Source of the DNA: Tubiluchus corallicola
Taxonomy: Eukaryota > Priapulida > Priapulimorpha > Priapulimorphida > Tubiluchidae
Assembly (NCBI GenBank): GCA_030141605.1
Contig: JAQGDQ010000910.1
Location: 1-64,000, forward strand
Reading direction: 5' to 3'
Length of the DNA: 64,000 nt
A program made the translations under genes and the position numbers. Position 1 is the first letter of the stretch. Each line of letters opens with the position of its first letter. Under the pieces are notes generated by a model. The model was given only the letters and a program-made list of their open reading frames with translations, had not been told where the DNA came from and did no database searches. Positions 12,656-24,243 of this stretch are shown in pieces.

Positions 12656-13576
12656 CACACCTGAAAACCTCTATACTGTGGCAGCATAAATGAACTTTAT
12701 GCTTTATAGACAGCCTGAAAACCTCTATACTCTGGTAGCATAAATGAACTTTATGCTTTATAGACAGCCTGAAAACCTCTATACTGCGGCAGCATAAATG
12801 AACTTTATGCTTTATAGACAGCCTGAAAACCTCTATACTCTGGTAGCATAAATGAACTTTATGCTTTATAGACAGCCTGAAAACCTCTATACTCTGGTAG
12901 CATAAATGAACTTTATGCTTTATAGACAGCCTGAAAACCTCTATAGTGTGACAGCATAAATTAACGTTATGCTTTATAGACAGCGTGAAAACCTCTATAC
13001 TGCGGCAGCATAAATGAACTTTATGCTTTATAGACAGCCTGAAAACCTCTATACTGCGGCAGCATAAATGAACTTTATGCTTTATAGACAGCCTGAAAAC
13101 CTCTATACTGCGGCAGCATAAATGAACTTTATGCTTTATAGACAGCGTGAAAACCTCTATACTGAGGCAGCATAAATGAACTTTATGCTTTATAGACAGC
13201 GTGAAAACCTCTATACTCTGGTAGTATAAATGAACTTTATGCTTTATAGACAGCCTGAAAACCTCTATACTCTGGTAGCATAAATGAACTTTATGCTTTA
13301 TAGACAGCCTGAAAACCTCTATACTGCGGCAGCATAAATGAACTTTATGCTTTATAGACAGCCTGAAAACCTCTATACTGCGGCAGCATAGATTAACTTT
13401 ATGCTTTATAGACAGCGTGAAAACCTCTATACTGCGGCAGCATAAATGAACTTTATGCTTTATAGACAGCCTGAAAACCTCTATACTGTGGCAGCATAAA
13501 TGAAGTTTATGCTTTATAGACAGCCTGAAAACCTCTATCCTGCGGCAGCATAAATGAACTTTATGCTTTATAGACA
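12656..13576. repeat. 54-bp tandem array, about 17 copies, hairpin in each unit
   Basis: The unit holds CCTGAAAACCTCTATACT, a variable GCGGC/CTGGT/GTGGC, then AGCATAAATGAACTTTATGC and TTTATAGACAG. AGCATAAA and TTTATGCT are a perfect 8-bp inverted repeat around TGAAC, so each unit can form a hairpin. Variant bases are spread across copies. Confidence 0.95.
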
Positions 13577-13870
13577 GTCTTCTTTGTGTAATTCTTTGTG
13601 AAATGATAACAGCAAAATAAACCCAACACGTGCTAAGAGAGTCTCTTCCTTTAATTATATTCTACTCTACTAAATTCCATGCTTCCCATCACACGACCCT
13701 CCCTTTTTTACTGACTTGATAAGCATTTTACAATCGGTTAGCAGTGTCGCAACATCGGTATCTATTTTTGCATCAGACCGCGTAAAACGAAATCCAGATG
13801 TGAGATTTTCAGCTAAAATAATCTAAACAGACCCGCAAAAACTATTCGCAGAAACCAGGCTAAAACAGGT
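13577..13870. other. Intergenic, nothing recognised
   Basis: No gene or repeat boundary seen. Confidence 0.45.
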
Positions 13871-14545
13871 TAACTCTCATTTTAACAATGTTTTATTTCC
13901 CGAGTTAATTCAACTGCACTTTTTTCCTTCCACCAACTCACGCAGCGTTAAAATATGACAGCCGCTAAGTGTTGAAATGTGCCGTTAGCTAACTCTCATT
14001 TTAACAATGTTTTATTTCCCGAGTTAATTCAATTGCACTTTTTTCCTTCCACCAACTCACGCAGCGTTAAAATATGACAGCCGCTAAGTGTTGAAATGTG
14101 CCGTTAGCTAACTCTCATTTTAACAATGTTTTATTTCCCGAGTTAATTCAATTGCACTTTTTTACTTCCACCAACTCACGCAGCAGACAGTCGCTAAGTG
14201 TTGAAATGAGCCATTAGCTAACTCTCATTTTAACAATGTTTTATTTCCTGAGTTAATTCAATTGCACTTTTTTACTTCCACCAACTCACGCAGCAGACAG
14301 TCGCTAAGTGTTGAAATGAGCCATTAACTAACTCTCATTTTAACAATGTTTTATTTCCTGAGTTAATTCAATTGCACTTTTTTACTTCCACCAACTCACG
14401 CAGCAGACAGTCGCTAAGTGTTGAAATGAGCCATTAACTAACTCTCATTTTAACAATGTTTTATTTCCTGAGTTAATTCAATTGCACTTTTTTACTTCCA
14501 CCAACTCACGCAGCTAAGTGTTGAAACGTGTCCATTAACTAACTC
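13871..14545. repeat. Six-copy tandem repeat, units of 119 then 110 bp
   Basis: Units begin with TAACTCTCATTTTAACAATG at 13871, 13990, 14109, 14219, 14329 and 14439. From the third unit on, TTAAAATATG is missing beside GCAGC, which shortens the period. The last unit is cut short. Confidence 0.95.
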
Positions 14546-14550
14546 GGCTT

Positions 14551-14855
14551 ATAGCAGACTCACCTAAGTGGACCGAGACACACCTAGCTAGCAAAGGCCA
14601 TTGTTTTGATTATGTAATCCTTTTAATGTATAAACTTACACAAAATCTTGCCTACCGAGAATCTACACGTAGTGCGTTTTTCTGTCACTGTAAACATCAT
14701 AAATTATCATAATGTTAAATCAAACATTCATTTCTCAACCAAACTGCAAATATACATAAAATTATATGTTAATTACCTCAGTTTTTGCTTAGAAACTGCT
14801 AATTTAGGATATCGAGCTGATTAAATGAATTTATTGTCTGTACCTCATTACAGAC
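14551..14855. other. Intergenic, nothing recognised
   Basis: AT-rich, no supported feature. Confidence 0.45.
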
Positions 14856-15030
14856 TAGTGCTGCCTGTGATCATTTACTATTTTAACATATTAAAAGGAT
14901 GGCTGACCTGATGACCTCTTGGTCAGTTTGCTCACTATTACTCACCAGTGCTGCCTATGATTATTTACTATTTTAACATATTAAAAGGATGGCTGACCTG
15001 ATGACCTTTTAGTCAGTTTGCTATCCTCTC
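14856..15030. repeat. 90-bp tandem duplication
   Basis: Two copies sharing GTGCTGCCT, CATATTAAAAGGATGGCTGA and CCTGATGACCT, starting near 14859 and 14949. Confidence 0.85.
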
Positions 15031-15123
15031 TCCTTTTCACTTATTACTGGCAATATGGCCCTTTTACCTGTACACTATTCAACTGTTACACCCTTGTAGA
15101 CTGGAAGTGGTTACCGTACCGTA

Positions 15124-15341
15124 CGTTTGTAAACTAGAGAAAAACTAAATTTCAATTCAATTCAGTTACAGTACATAGGCATCCACGAACACCAATACTC
15201 TAAGTATTTCTGCTGTAAAGTAAGGATGTATACTCACATCTAGAGATGTGTGAGACACCTATGACTGGGTTGGTGTTCATGGATACCTATGTACTGTAAC
15301 TGAATTGAATTGAAATTTAGTTTTTCTCTAGTTTACAAATG
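15124..15341. mobile_element. Foldback element with 71-bp inverted arms
   Basis: Left arm 15124-15194 and right arm 15271-15341 are reverse complements with about four mismatches, around a 76-bp centre. Each arm contains AAACTAGAGAAAAACTAAAT. No protein is encoded. A non-autonomous DNA element or MITE is likely; no target duplication was identified. Confidence 0.75.
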
Positions 15342-15363
15342 TAAAGTAATTGTAGGTGAGTAT

Positions 15364-15470
15364 TGAATCTAGCGGTCATCTATCCAACTACTGATCAGAC
15401 TCGCGATGTTACTTAACTACGGGGATACTACTCGACTATTCACGGCTGACTCAGAAGCACCTTGTGTGAG
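15364..15470 (-). mobile_element. 5S rRNA-derived repeat, diverged
   Basis: Read on the minus strand, GTTAAGTAACATCGCGAG then AGTTGGATAGATGACCGC follow the internal-promoter half of 5S rRNA (GTTAAGCAACGTCGGG ... ACTTGGATGGGTGACCGCC). Upstream is GTGAATAGTCGAGTAGT, which recurs in the 5S-like copy near 34600-34680 and in a partial copy at 15541-15580. This is a diverged SINE-like copy, not a working 5S gene. Confidence 0.55.
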
Positions 15471-15771
15471 AATTTCAGACTGAACCAGAGATGCAACACG
15501 CGGACTCAAAGCCGCTTAACCGCAGTGCAAAGCACACACCGTAACTACTCGACTATTCACGGCTGACTCAGAAACACCAAGAATGAGAACTTCAGACTGA
15601 AACAGCAGATGTATCTTGTCGGCTTCAATGCGGGGGGGGGGGAAATTTACACGAGTAACAGCTGCTGGTGTGAATCATTGAGTCGGATCTACTGAGAATA
15701 TCATATGAATAGCATTCCAGAAATTGAGATGCTCTCAGAATTAGTTCACACTCGGGGGGGGGGGGCGTCAC

Positions 15772-16075
15772 AATTAAAAACAGATTTAAGAAGAAGTTGT
15801 AAAATTAATTTTGAAAAACAAAAAGAAAAACAATGAAAAATCAAAAACGATTATGTGTCAGATACGAAAACCAGAAAATCGCAGAATTAAAAACAGATTT
15901 AAGAAGAAGTTGTAAAATTAATTTTGAAAAACAAAAAGAAAAACAATGAAAAATCAAAAACGATTATTATCTAGTATGAAAACTAGAAAATCTCAGAATT
16001 TAAAACAGATTTAAGAAGAAGTTGTAAAATTAACTTTGAAAACCAAAAAGAAAAATTATGAAAAATCAAAAAAAA
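15772..16075. repeat. Three-copy tandem repeat, about 113 bp
   Basis: Units start at 15772, 15885 and 15997 and share ACAGATTTAAGAAGAAGTTG and AAAACAAAAAGAAAAACAAT. It is preceded by a run of ten G at 15755-15765. Confidence 0.92.
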
Positions 16076-16287
16076 ATATGCATCTAATACAATCGAATAT
16101 CCCTAACGCCTTTTTACATTTCACTGAACGATCACACAAAAGTTTTATATACTTTCTGTAAAGGCAGGTTCACACAATTAGAAAGGTAGGTGACCAAGAA
16201 AGAACAATCAGTCGGTTATTGTTTATATCTCCCCTTCATTACAAATATCAACAATTTTATTTAATTTTCCACGTTGATTGTACATAC

Positions 16288-16905
16288 GAAGAGTCTAAAC
16301 CTACGCTTCAAATGATACGAAGAGGCTAAACCTACGCTTCAAATGATACGAAGAGGCTAAACCTACGCTTCAAATGATACGAAGAGTCTAAACCTACGCT
16401 TCAAATGATACGAAGAGGCTAAACCTACGCTTCAAATGATACGAAGAGGCTAAACCTACGCTTCAAATGATACGAAGAGTCTAAACCTACGCTTCAAATG
16501 ATACGAAGAGGCTAAACCTACGCTTCAAATGATACGAAGAGTCTAAACCTACGCTTCAAATGATACGAAGAGTCTAAACCTACGCTTCAAATGATACGAA
16601 GAGTCTAAACCTACGCTTCAAATGATACGAAGAGGCTAAACCTACGCTTCAAATGATACGAAGAGGCTAAACCTACGCTTCAAATGAAACGAAGAGGCTA
16701 AACCTACGCTTCAAATGATACGAAGAGGCTAAACCTACGCATTCAAATGATACGAAGAGGCTAAACCTACGCTTCAAATGATACGAAGAGGCTAAACCTA
16801 CGCTTCAAATGATACGAAGAGGCTAAACCTACGCTTCAAATGATACGAAGAGGCTAAACCTACGCTTCAAATGATACGAAGAGGCTAAACTTACGCTTCA
16901 AATAG
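16288..16905. repeat. 31-bp minisatellite, about 20 copies
   Basis: The unit is GAAGAGGCTAAACCTACGCT plus TCAAATGATAC. The main variant is GAGTCT for GAGGCT. One unit has an extra A (near 16741). Confidence 0.97.
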
Positions 16906-17733
16906 GCGGCTAAACGTGCCGGTAACTTACAAGTGCAGATATACAAATTTCAACTACGTCCCAGCTCAAAGCAAACGATCAACAGATCAAGAAATTGTCA
17001 AATAAATCATCACTAGTGTATATAAACAAGAACGTCAAAAATATGTATGCAAAATGCACATACGTCAAACTATCATCAACGGTTATCGAAAAGGCAGGTC
17101 ACGGCACGCGATTGTTATTTCATCACATAGGTGTATGTAAATATGTACATAGTACTATGCACATCAGGTGATTTATATCGTACGCTGATATTTATCAAAA
17201 ATTCATAACACAGAAAATTGTACTAAGCCAATTAAAGGTTAGTGCACATTATTAGCTTTAGTGATCTATTAATATGCTAATCTAGAACTCTGGTTAGAGG
17301 TTACTTGCTAGTCATTGGCCGGTCAACAAAGAGACGTTTGTCAAGTTTGCACACTTGAACACTATTAAGAATCACGTCAACCTTGAAATTCGTGTTCAAA
17401 TTTTCGCCAAAAATGTCGGTAGGCTGATATTAATTAATATGCAGGTAACTCATTAGAAATGTAGCAACGGGCCAAGTGTCACCTAGTTAACATAACACAA
17501 TATGAAACCAATCAGCTTCTTTGTTTCAACACTGAGGCTTCTGAAAATCTGCAAATTGTAATCTATGATGACAAAACTTGAGTTTTTGAAGCGATGTATC
17601 TAAAAAAAACAGCTAAGATGGAAGTACGGAAGATGAGGGGTTTACTCATTTTCAGCTTCAGATGAATTTCAGATGCAGTTTACCCATATTGCAAATTCTT
17701 ATCTGCATACAACATAAATTTGAAATCTATGGC
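16906..17733. other. Intergenic, nothing recognised
   Basis: AT-rich sequence without ORFs above 60 codons or clear repeats. Confidence 0.45.
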
Positions 17734-18250
17734 GAAATTACAGAAACATTTAGGGTATTAGATGACCAAAGAAAATTTCAAATAAGAATCTATATGCAAA
17801 AATAAAAGAAGAACCTTGGACAAGAAAAATAAAAAGACGCCGTTTAAGATGGATTGGGCACATGCTTAGACTACCTTGATGACATTCCAGTGAAGATAAC
17901 TTTTCAACAAGCCATAAAACCAGCTAAAAAACCTGTAGGAGGACAAATGTTAAACATATTTAGATTTTGCACAGAAAGATTTAAACACTTCAGCATTGAT
18001 CCTTAGAAATAAATCCACTTGGGGCATTGCAGCGAGCAGGGAGTCCTGGCATAGGGAGCTGAGCAGAATCATGTCACTGACGTATGATTCATTGCATGAT
18101 GGATGATGATGATCTGGCATAGGGAGGTTAACAGAATCATGTCCCTAGACGTATGATTCATTGGATGATGATGATGATGATCTGGCATAGGGAGGTGAGC
18201 AGAATCATGTCCCTAGACGTATGATTCATTGGATGATGGATGATGAACAT
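17734..18250 (+). pseudogene. LINE 3' end, RT C-terminal fragment, with triplicated tail
   Basis: Second copy of the family at 4546-4916: AATTACAGAAACATTTAGGG, the reading KKRRRLRWIGHMLRLP with frameshifts, then AGTCCTGGCATAGGGAG. The terminal segment (CTGGCATAGGGAGGT ... CGTATGATTCATT, then GATGAT) occurs three times in tandem, at about 18047-18113, 18114-18181 and 18182-18247. The frames are broken, so it is dead. Confidence 0.8.
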
Positions 18251-18950
18251 TATTTCTAAAGATATGGAAATTCAAAACATGCTATAAATGTTACGAGTAA
18301 AAATAAACAACATACACATTGTTGTCAAAAATCAATAAAAGAACAACTAGAAGGAGTTGGGCTTTAAAATGATGCACGTGTTCATCACAAGTACTGAGGT
18401 ATTTTTGACAACATCTTCAAGCAAATCTGAGATCGTCACAAAAAACTCGGCAATTTGACACGCGATCCTCAAACCTAATTTAAAAAAAACTGTAAGGAAA
18501 ATGTGGCAATATTTGAGATATGATTTGCAAGAACAGTTTTAGAAAGTCAAAAGGCCAACAAAATTACTGTGTCCAGGTAAAAAAATGATAGTTAATAAAA
18601 TATCCAGAGAAAATGTGGAAACTATATAGATGAATATTAAATGGACATCATTTACGCGGTTACCAATTTCCAATCAACAACATAAAGTTTGCGAGTTAAT
18701 TAGACAACATCTGCCAAATTACTTGTACCACTTACTTAGACAACACAGTTTCAATAGCTTTATTGTCAAACCATGAATGATATAAATACAAAATGGCAGA
18801 GTTACTTAATGTTGATAGATGTGTGGTTATGGCAGTCTAAAAAGAGCTTATGGAACAACATTTCATAATACAGATAAACTTGTTGTAAAAATAACAACAA
18901 ACTTTTCCCAACAATGCGTTGCCTCTGTTGAAAACGCAAATAAAATTCTT
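18251..18950. other. Intergenic, nothing recognised
   Basis: AT-rich, no supported feature. Confidence 0.4.
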
Positions 18951-18954
18951 GAGA

Positions 18955-19180
18955 CGAAAAATTGTTTCTAGAAATTATAAGAATTAGTTTGGTTAGATCT
19001 CATCTAGAATACTGTGTGCAGCTTTGGTGTGACAGCAGTGAACGAACAGAATAATTTGCCTGCCACTGTGATTGCCTCACCAACCATATTAAAATTTAAA
19101 TCTTGAACTGACAATTACTTTGTGGAAAAATATTTGATTTCCATGAGTGTGCTCGTTTAACCTTTAAATCACGACAGTAT
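18955..19180 (+). pseudogene. LINE RT fragment, CR1/Jockey-like
   Basis: A broken frame reads like the conserved ELVRSHLEYCVQLWxxxS stretch of CR1/Jockey-type LINEs (TGGTTAGATCTCATCTAGAA, then ATACTGTGTGCAGCTTTGG). A Leu-Pro-x-x-Val and Pro-Thr-x-x-x-Phe-Lys-Ser like tail follows near 19060-19110. The end resembles 49800-49910. Stop codons interrupt it. Confidence 0.5.
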
Positions 19181-19708
19181 AACAAGACCCACATTTAAAT
19201 GTAAATACTAATTATTATTAAAAACCAATTTTGTACTGCTTGCAAAGACCATCTATAGATGTGTTTTGAGCACATATAATCGCCAAATTGTTTTGAGAAG
19301 TAACACTGCATCTTATTAACACAATTCTCTAATGTGAACTACAAAAGCAACAAAGATATTTACATTTCATAATTAATTTTGTGTAGTCTGTATCGAGTGC
19401 AATCTTATCAGGAAAGTTAGAGAAATAAGTACATACATTAAATGTTAGTTACCATGACCAATTCCGAATTCCAAACATTTACAAGCACGTGCGTGATTAC
19501 AATAATTACGGAAGAATAATTACCGATATTTAAAAATAAATAGGCCCCCAAAAGAATGTTACACTAGTCATTACTTCCTACTCAGGACCCCAATCTTAGT
19601 ACGTCGAATTAGCCTAAAGTGGTCAAACATGGAGCGCCGTATCAATTAAATGCCAAAGCTTACCTATAGAAAAGTAATTTTTATCAACAAAATTCTCAGA
19701 AATCTTAC

Positions 19709-19774
19709 CTGAGTAGCGTTTTCGTTATTTGCAGCAGACCCTATCATAACCCTCCTGACCGCTATCGCCGCCAT
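19709..19774 (-). CDS. Candidate first coding exon of an unidentified spliced gene
   Basis: On the minus strand an ATG at 19774 opens 22 codons, read MAAIAVRRVMIGSAANNENA then TQ, which end exactly at a strong donor (CAG|GTAAGA, donor at 19708-19707). The exon is in phase 0. The region is richer in CpG than its surroundings. An E-box palindrome TCACGTGA lies 26 bp upstream of the ATG (19800-19807), which suits a promoter. I could not find further exons to the left, because short exons cannot be told from noise without homology. Product unknown. It may be a real 5' exon, or a chance match of start and donor. Confidence 0.4.
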
Positions 19775-19799
19775 CAAGCTACTGCCAAAACAACGAACA

Positions 19800-19807
19800 T
19801 CACGTGA
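19800..19807. promoter_or_regulatory. E-box palindrome TCACGTGA
   Basis: A CACGTG core, the type bound by bHLH-zip factors such as USF or MiT/TFE. It lies just upstream of the candidate exon on the minus strand. Regulatory role is inferred from position only. Confidence 0.3.
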
Positions 19808-20205
19808 GTAAACGACATCGTGGGGCGCGTTTGTTTACAGGGATTTAAATGTTCAAGTTCCCGGCTTCGCAATCAGCTGATAATTCGGTTTATTGATGTA
19901 GCTGAAACTGCTTTGCAGATGGTCATAAAAAAGCCTTAAGGCGCATATACACACGCAGTAAGCCAATTGACACACTATATATAATTATATCACTATATAA
20001 TTATACAGCCGTTACATAATTATGTATTATAATTTTAATGCAGTGCATTTATGAACAAACATCGAAAATGGTTAATGGTTTTAGCTTATTAGTAAATTAC
20101 TTTATGCAAGAAACCAAGAATAACTTCAGCTCCTACAACGCACAAAGTTAATTCTTATTACAGGCACATAAAAATTTTAATTTATAGTTAAAAACAAGAA
20201 AACTT
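19808..20205. other. Possible promoter flank then AT-rich DNA
   Basis: Upstream side of the candidate minus-strand exon. A GGGGCGCG patch lies at 19822-19829 and AT-rich palindromes near 19978-20010. No gene seen. Confidence 0.4.
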
Positions 20206-20210
20206 TATTA

Positions 20211-20410
20211 AAAACTTTTACATTAAAAAGTTAAAACTTAAAATCATGTCGAACGTTTCGGACAAGCTGCTGCTGTCATCATCAGTGGTAAATTTACAAA
20301 CACACAAACTGCTTGTATGTATTTAAACGTACCACTGGGGATGACAGAGTCAACTAGTCGAAACGTTTGGCATGATTTTAACTTTTGACTTCTTAATGTA
20401 AAAGTTTTTA
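20211..20410. mobile_element. Imperfect foldback element
   Basis: The left arm starts AAAACTTTTACATTAAAAAG and the right arm, reverse complemented, starts AAAACTTTTACATTAAGAAG. Both continue through AAAATCATG, a Cys/Arg-like AACGTTTCG and the GTCATC ... CAGTGGT block. Arms are about 80 bp with many mismatches. Probably an old MITE. Confidence 0.6.
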
Positions 20411-20899
20411 GACACACAAAATTATTTTACAAAAAGGCTTAGTTATTTGACAAAGTAATTATTAGGGTAGCAAACAGGCAGCCTAAAGACTTTTCACAAT
20501 TTTATAACTTTTATCATTTTTATGTAGCCGCCTGAGCTGAAGTAAAACTGAATTGAATTGAACTGACTTATTCGTTCATAATATTAACTTCAAGGTTGTT
20601 ATTATTATTATTGATTATAGGAAATCGATACGTCTTTGCTGAAGCCAAGTTTGCTCGAACGCAAGGAAATGTGAAAAACTTAAAACAAAACCTGTATGTG
20701 TTTGACGCAGGAATCTTTTGTTTAAAAACTAATTGTGTTTAGAGATCAGATAGCAAATTTAACATTCTCTTACGCACAGCCTATTTCACGGGGGGGGGGA
20801 GGGGGTGTGTGGGAATACTTCTCCGGGGCCTCACCCTCCAGGGGGCCTCGCGCCAAGGTAACTTTTTTTTTGCTTCGTGCTAACATACTGCCTCTCCCC

Positions 20900-20902
<3 letters not shown>

Positions 20903-20985
<83 letters not shown>
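20903..20985. repeat. CT microsatellite
   Basis: (CT)n of about 80 bp, next to a GC-rich G-tract segment at 20790-20860. Flanking open frames are products of the repeat. Confidence 0.95.
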
Positions 20986-20990
<5 letters not shown>

Positions 20991-22116
20991 TGCCGCACGC
21001 ACGCCGTTTGCCAGTATTGACAAGTATTAAGGACTGGTCTTAAGAATAAAGCAGTTTTTCTTTCAATTGTTCTTTTCTTTAGCAACTGTATAACTCCATA
21101 TTTTCTCTTCGAAAATGCTTCTCCGGCATTTTAGGGCATCCTAGCTGTTCAAAATTTTTCTGGGCGGCAACCGTCGTGGCGAACCCCCGAGGGGGCCTCA
21201 CACGCCCCACTTCCCCGAGCCTCGCTTAGGCTAAAATAGGTCCTGCAGTCTTACGTACATGATTATGGATTTGAACCCACAGCTGCAGCAAGTCTTTCAC
21301 TTATAATGCATGACTGTAGCAGTAAACAGATTAATTCAGATTCTAAATTAAGATAATCTAATTAATTAATTAAATTAATCTAATTATAGTTCTTAGTAAT
21401 TTCTCGAAGGTGGGAAAACCAAACCCATAAACTTGGAAATGTTGAATTGGTTGACAGTTACAATAATTTAATCAATTAGAACCTGAATGACTGCTAACAG
21501 TCCGTCACTTTATAAGCAGAAGGCATGGTTCAAATCCAGGTTGTTTTCCGACTTTTAGCATTTCTTTTTTTAGGGCAAGTTTGGTTTCTAATTCAGCAGT
21601 GTGGGTTTATTTGCATATCAGTAACTAAAGATGACAGGATTCAGACAATTGCCAAAAAAATAGAAATCTTATGACCTAAAACCACCTTAATAATAATAAT
21701 ATAGAAACTATAGAGTGTAGCGCAGCTTTTGTTAGAGGTTACAGAAAAGGGAAAAAGAAAAAACGAGATGCGAATAGAACAATTTCATGGCTGATGTTTA
21801 GCGTGGATTTTGCAGACCGCAGTGCCTGCAATCTTCAGGTGTATGATCGGAGACCCGAAGAGAGATCGGGATTGAAATCAAACTGCTTCTACAACTCTTT
21901 CAGATGACTTACTATCTTTTTTAAACATTAATTACATAAGTTATTGATTATTAATCATTATATATTAATTTGTATTAATTATGTAATTATCAATTAAATT
22001 AGTAAATCCTACTATTATGCCTTTTGAATATGAACAATGCAATGGCGTGTTCGTCGTTCAGTTGTGTCTTTTTGGATCATTTTTATTTCCGGTTTGTCTT
22101 TCAAGACAGCATTTAT
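20986..22116. other. Intergenic, nothing firm
   Basis: Two B-box-like TTCAAATCC sites (near 21275 minus, 21530 plus), each beside a TTATAAG loop, may be SINE remnants. A GC-rich segment at 21160-21230 is unexplained. Confidence 0.35.
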
Positions 22117-22124
22117 GTATTTGG

Positions 22125-22563
22125 TAGGGGTGAGCATTCTCTACCAGAAAGCGAATTCGAATCGAACCGAATTTGTGACTTTCGAATTCGAATCGAACCG
22201 AACTTCAGTGTTTCGAATTCGAACCGAATTCGAATTGAGATTGAATTATTTTCGAATAAGTTTTCGAACCAACTGTAAAAATTAGTCTTACAAAGATCAT
22301 GCACATCACTAGATTTTATTCTGCAATAAAACGACTAGTAATTTGTTTAAAATTCTGCACAGAAATCACAGCTAAATTATGCTAATTGCATGATGCTTTA
22401 ATGGTTTTAATGATCAGGAACATATGTGATTGAAGTGCTGAATTATTCGAATCTATAGTTTTGGATTCGAATCAAGTTCGAACTAAAAAACTCGTTCGAA
22501 TCGAATTCGAGCGTTCGAATTCGATTCTAATGTTCGAACTCGAACGTTCGATGCTCACCCCTA
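22125..22563. mobile_element. hAT-type MITE, 439 bp
   Basis: Terminal inverted repeats TAGGGGTGAGCAT and ATGCTCACCCCTA lie at the ends. They are flanked by a perfect 8-bp duplication GTATTTGG (22117-22124 and 22564-22571), the hallmark of hAT insertion. Both subterminal parts are rich in TTCGAAT/ATTCGAA motifs (22149-22250 and 22446-22545). No transposase is encoded. A decayed relative is at about 35150-35258 and a fragment near 27310-27345. Confidence 0.9.
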
Positions 22564-23367
22564 GTATTTGGCTGGGTATCAGGCATTTCAGTACTATACT
22601 GCTCCAAATATACTGCTCATGATTGCAAGCAGTGAGGGGCACACATAGTTTCCTCAATTGAGGGCACAGTAGATTCTCTGTTTACTTTGGCGCAATAAAT
22701 TATTCTGTCTATTAACTATTATTCGTTGTTTTTGTATCCTCCCCTAGCAAAATGTTAACTATGTCATATCCGTCATTATTATTATTATTATTAAGTATAA
22801 TAATGGTAAAGTGTAAAAAATTGTTGCTAGTTTAATTGTGGACAAGTACCTACTGAATGATAAATTAGAAACGTTATTAAGCTCTAAGCTGTCTACTAAC
22901 CATTAACCAAAGTCTCGTTAATGTTGAAACTTGAAAATCGCAAATCTGTCGATACAGACAACTAAGTCTTTGCAAGTTCACAAATTCATAAAGTTTTTTG
23001 TGCGCGACGCATTAGCGATTTTCACACCACTTTTCGCATTATGGCTGCGTCCATGGAATTGTAAAATTTTGCTTTTAGAAACGTTTTTATACGCTTCTAC
23101 TATGTAATCGCAAGTTGTATGGAAAAACTGTCAAATGTTAAGGGACCATTTGATGCTATCTAGTGGAAATCCTTGGTTATTGAAGTTATATGGTATTTAT
23201 GTTTCTTTTATCATGTATATTTACAGATTTTTTTTGAGTACCGTTGGCTAGATTTTTTAGTAATCACAAGGTTTCATGCAATAGTGCAAAACTTTCTGTC
23301 CAGTCAATGTGGGTTTTAACTTTTAATTTAAAATCTATCTGTATAAAGTATAATTTACAGCATTACG
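22564..23367. other. Intergenic, nothing recognised
   Basis: AT-rich with an ATT run at 22776-22792. Confidence 0.4.
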
Positions 23368-23445
23368 TGGATGAACAATACGTAGGATTTTCTATAATTA
23401 TATAACTATATACAATTATAGAAAATCATACGTATTGCTCATCCA
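23368..23445. repeat. 35-bp inverted repeat, AT-rich
   Basis: TGGATGAACAATACGTAGGA ... and its near reverse complement ending GTATTGCTCATCCA face each other across a short AT-rich loop. It directly abuts the nested hairpin at 23445-23496, where AGTCTATTAAGCGGCG pairs with CGCCGCTTAATAGACT. Confidence 0.75.
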
Positions 23446-24243
23446 GTCTATTAAGCGGCGTCAACTGTATATACAGTAGGCGCCGCTTAATAGACTCATT
23501 TTTGGACAGAAGTGTTTGACTCTATTTAACTGTAGTGCTAGTTGCATAGAAGTATGAATCATCAGTTTAGCATGCACTGCAACAACGGCTTTTAATGAAT
23601 TTTAAAAACGAAGTAATACCTAAATGCCTATGCAGTTATTTAAAACTATTAATTTATAAACTGAATTAATAAAAAAGAAAAGAAAAACGTTTACATTTCT
23701 AAAGCACAAAAGTCCGTTCTGTTTATTTACAAGATTAACAAAAAGTCATTGAAGGTCGGCTGATTTATTTTTTTTGCGAAGTTCACTCACAAAGTTTTCA
23801 CTTGTAAGTCACAAGGAATACTGGTACTGGTAGATTACGGTACCTGCCTCTGTGGTATAATAATAATATTTTTTTAGTATAATGGTATACTAATGTTTCC
23901 TAAATTAAACTGATAACATTAATGCCCACCAGTGTCTAAAAAATCTTTTTATCTATATTCGGTAAAGGATAGCAGACTAGGTGACTTTATAGCCTTTTCG
24001 CAATCTATCTATACATTTTAACCATTCTTCAAGACTTATTAGCGATTCTTTTATTAATCATGTTTTATTGTAGCACTATAAAGAGATAAATAAATTAAAA
24101 TTGAATTGAATATACAGCAACTGTTAACTGATTTCTGTGAAAGGCATTTAGTGTTATTGAAAAGCAAATCACTAGACAGGTGATTAAATGTTTAGCTTCG
24201 AGAAATTCGTGGGTGACAGGGTTAATTGGAGTAAACACGCAGG

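Noticed and set aside
21240-21545. Two tRNA-like segments with TTATAAG loops and TTCAAATCC B-boxes
   Set aside because: No convincing A-box or acceptor stem; at best SINE remnants.
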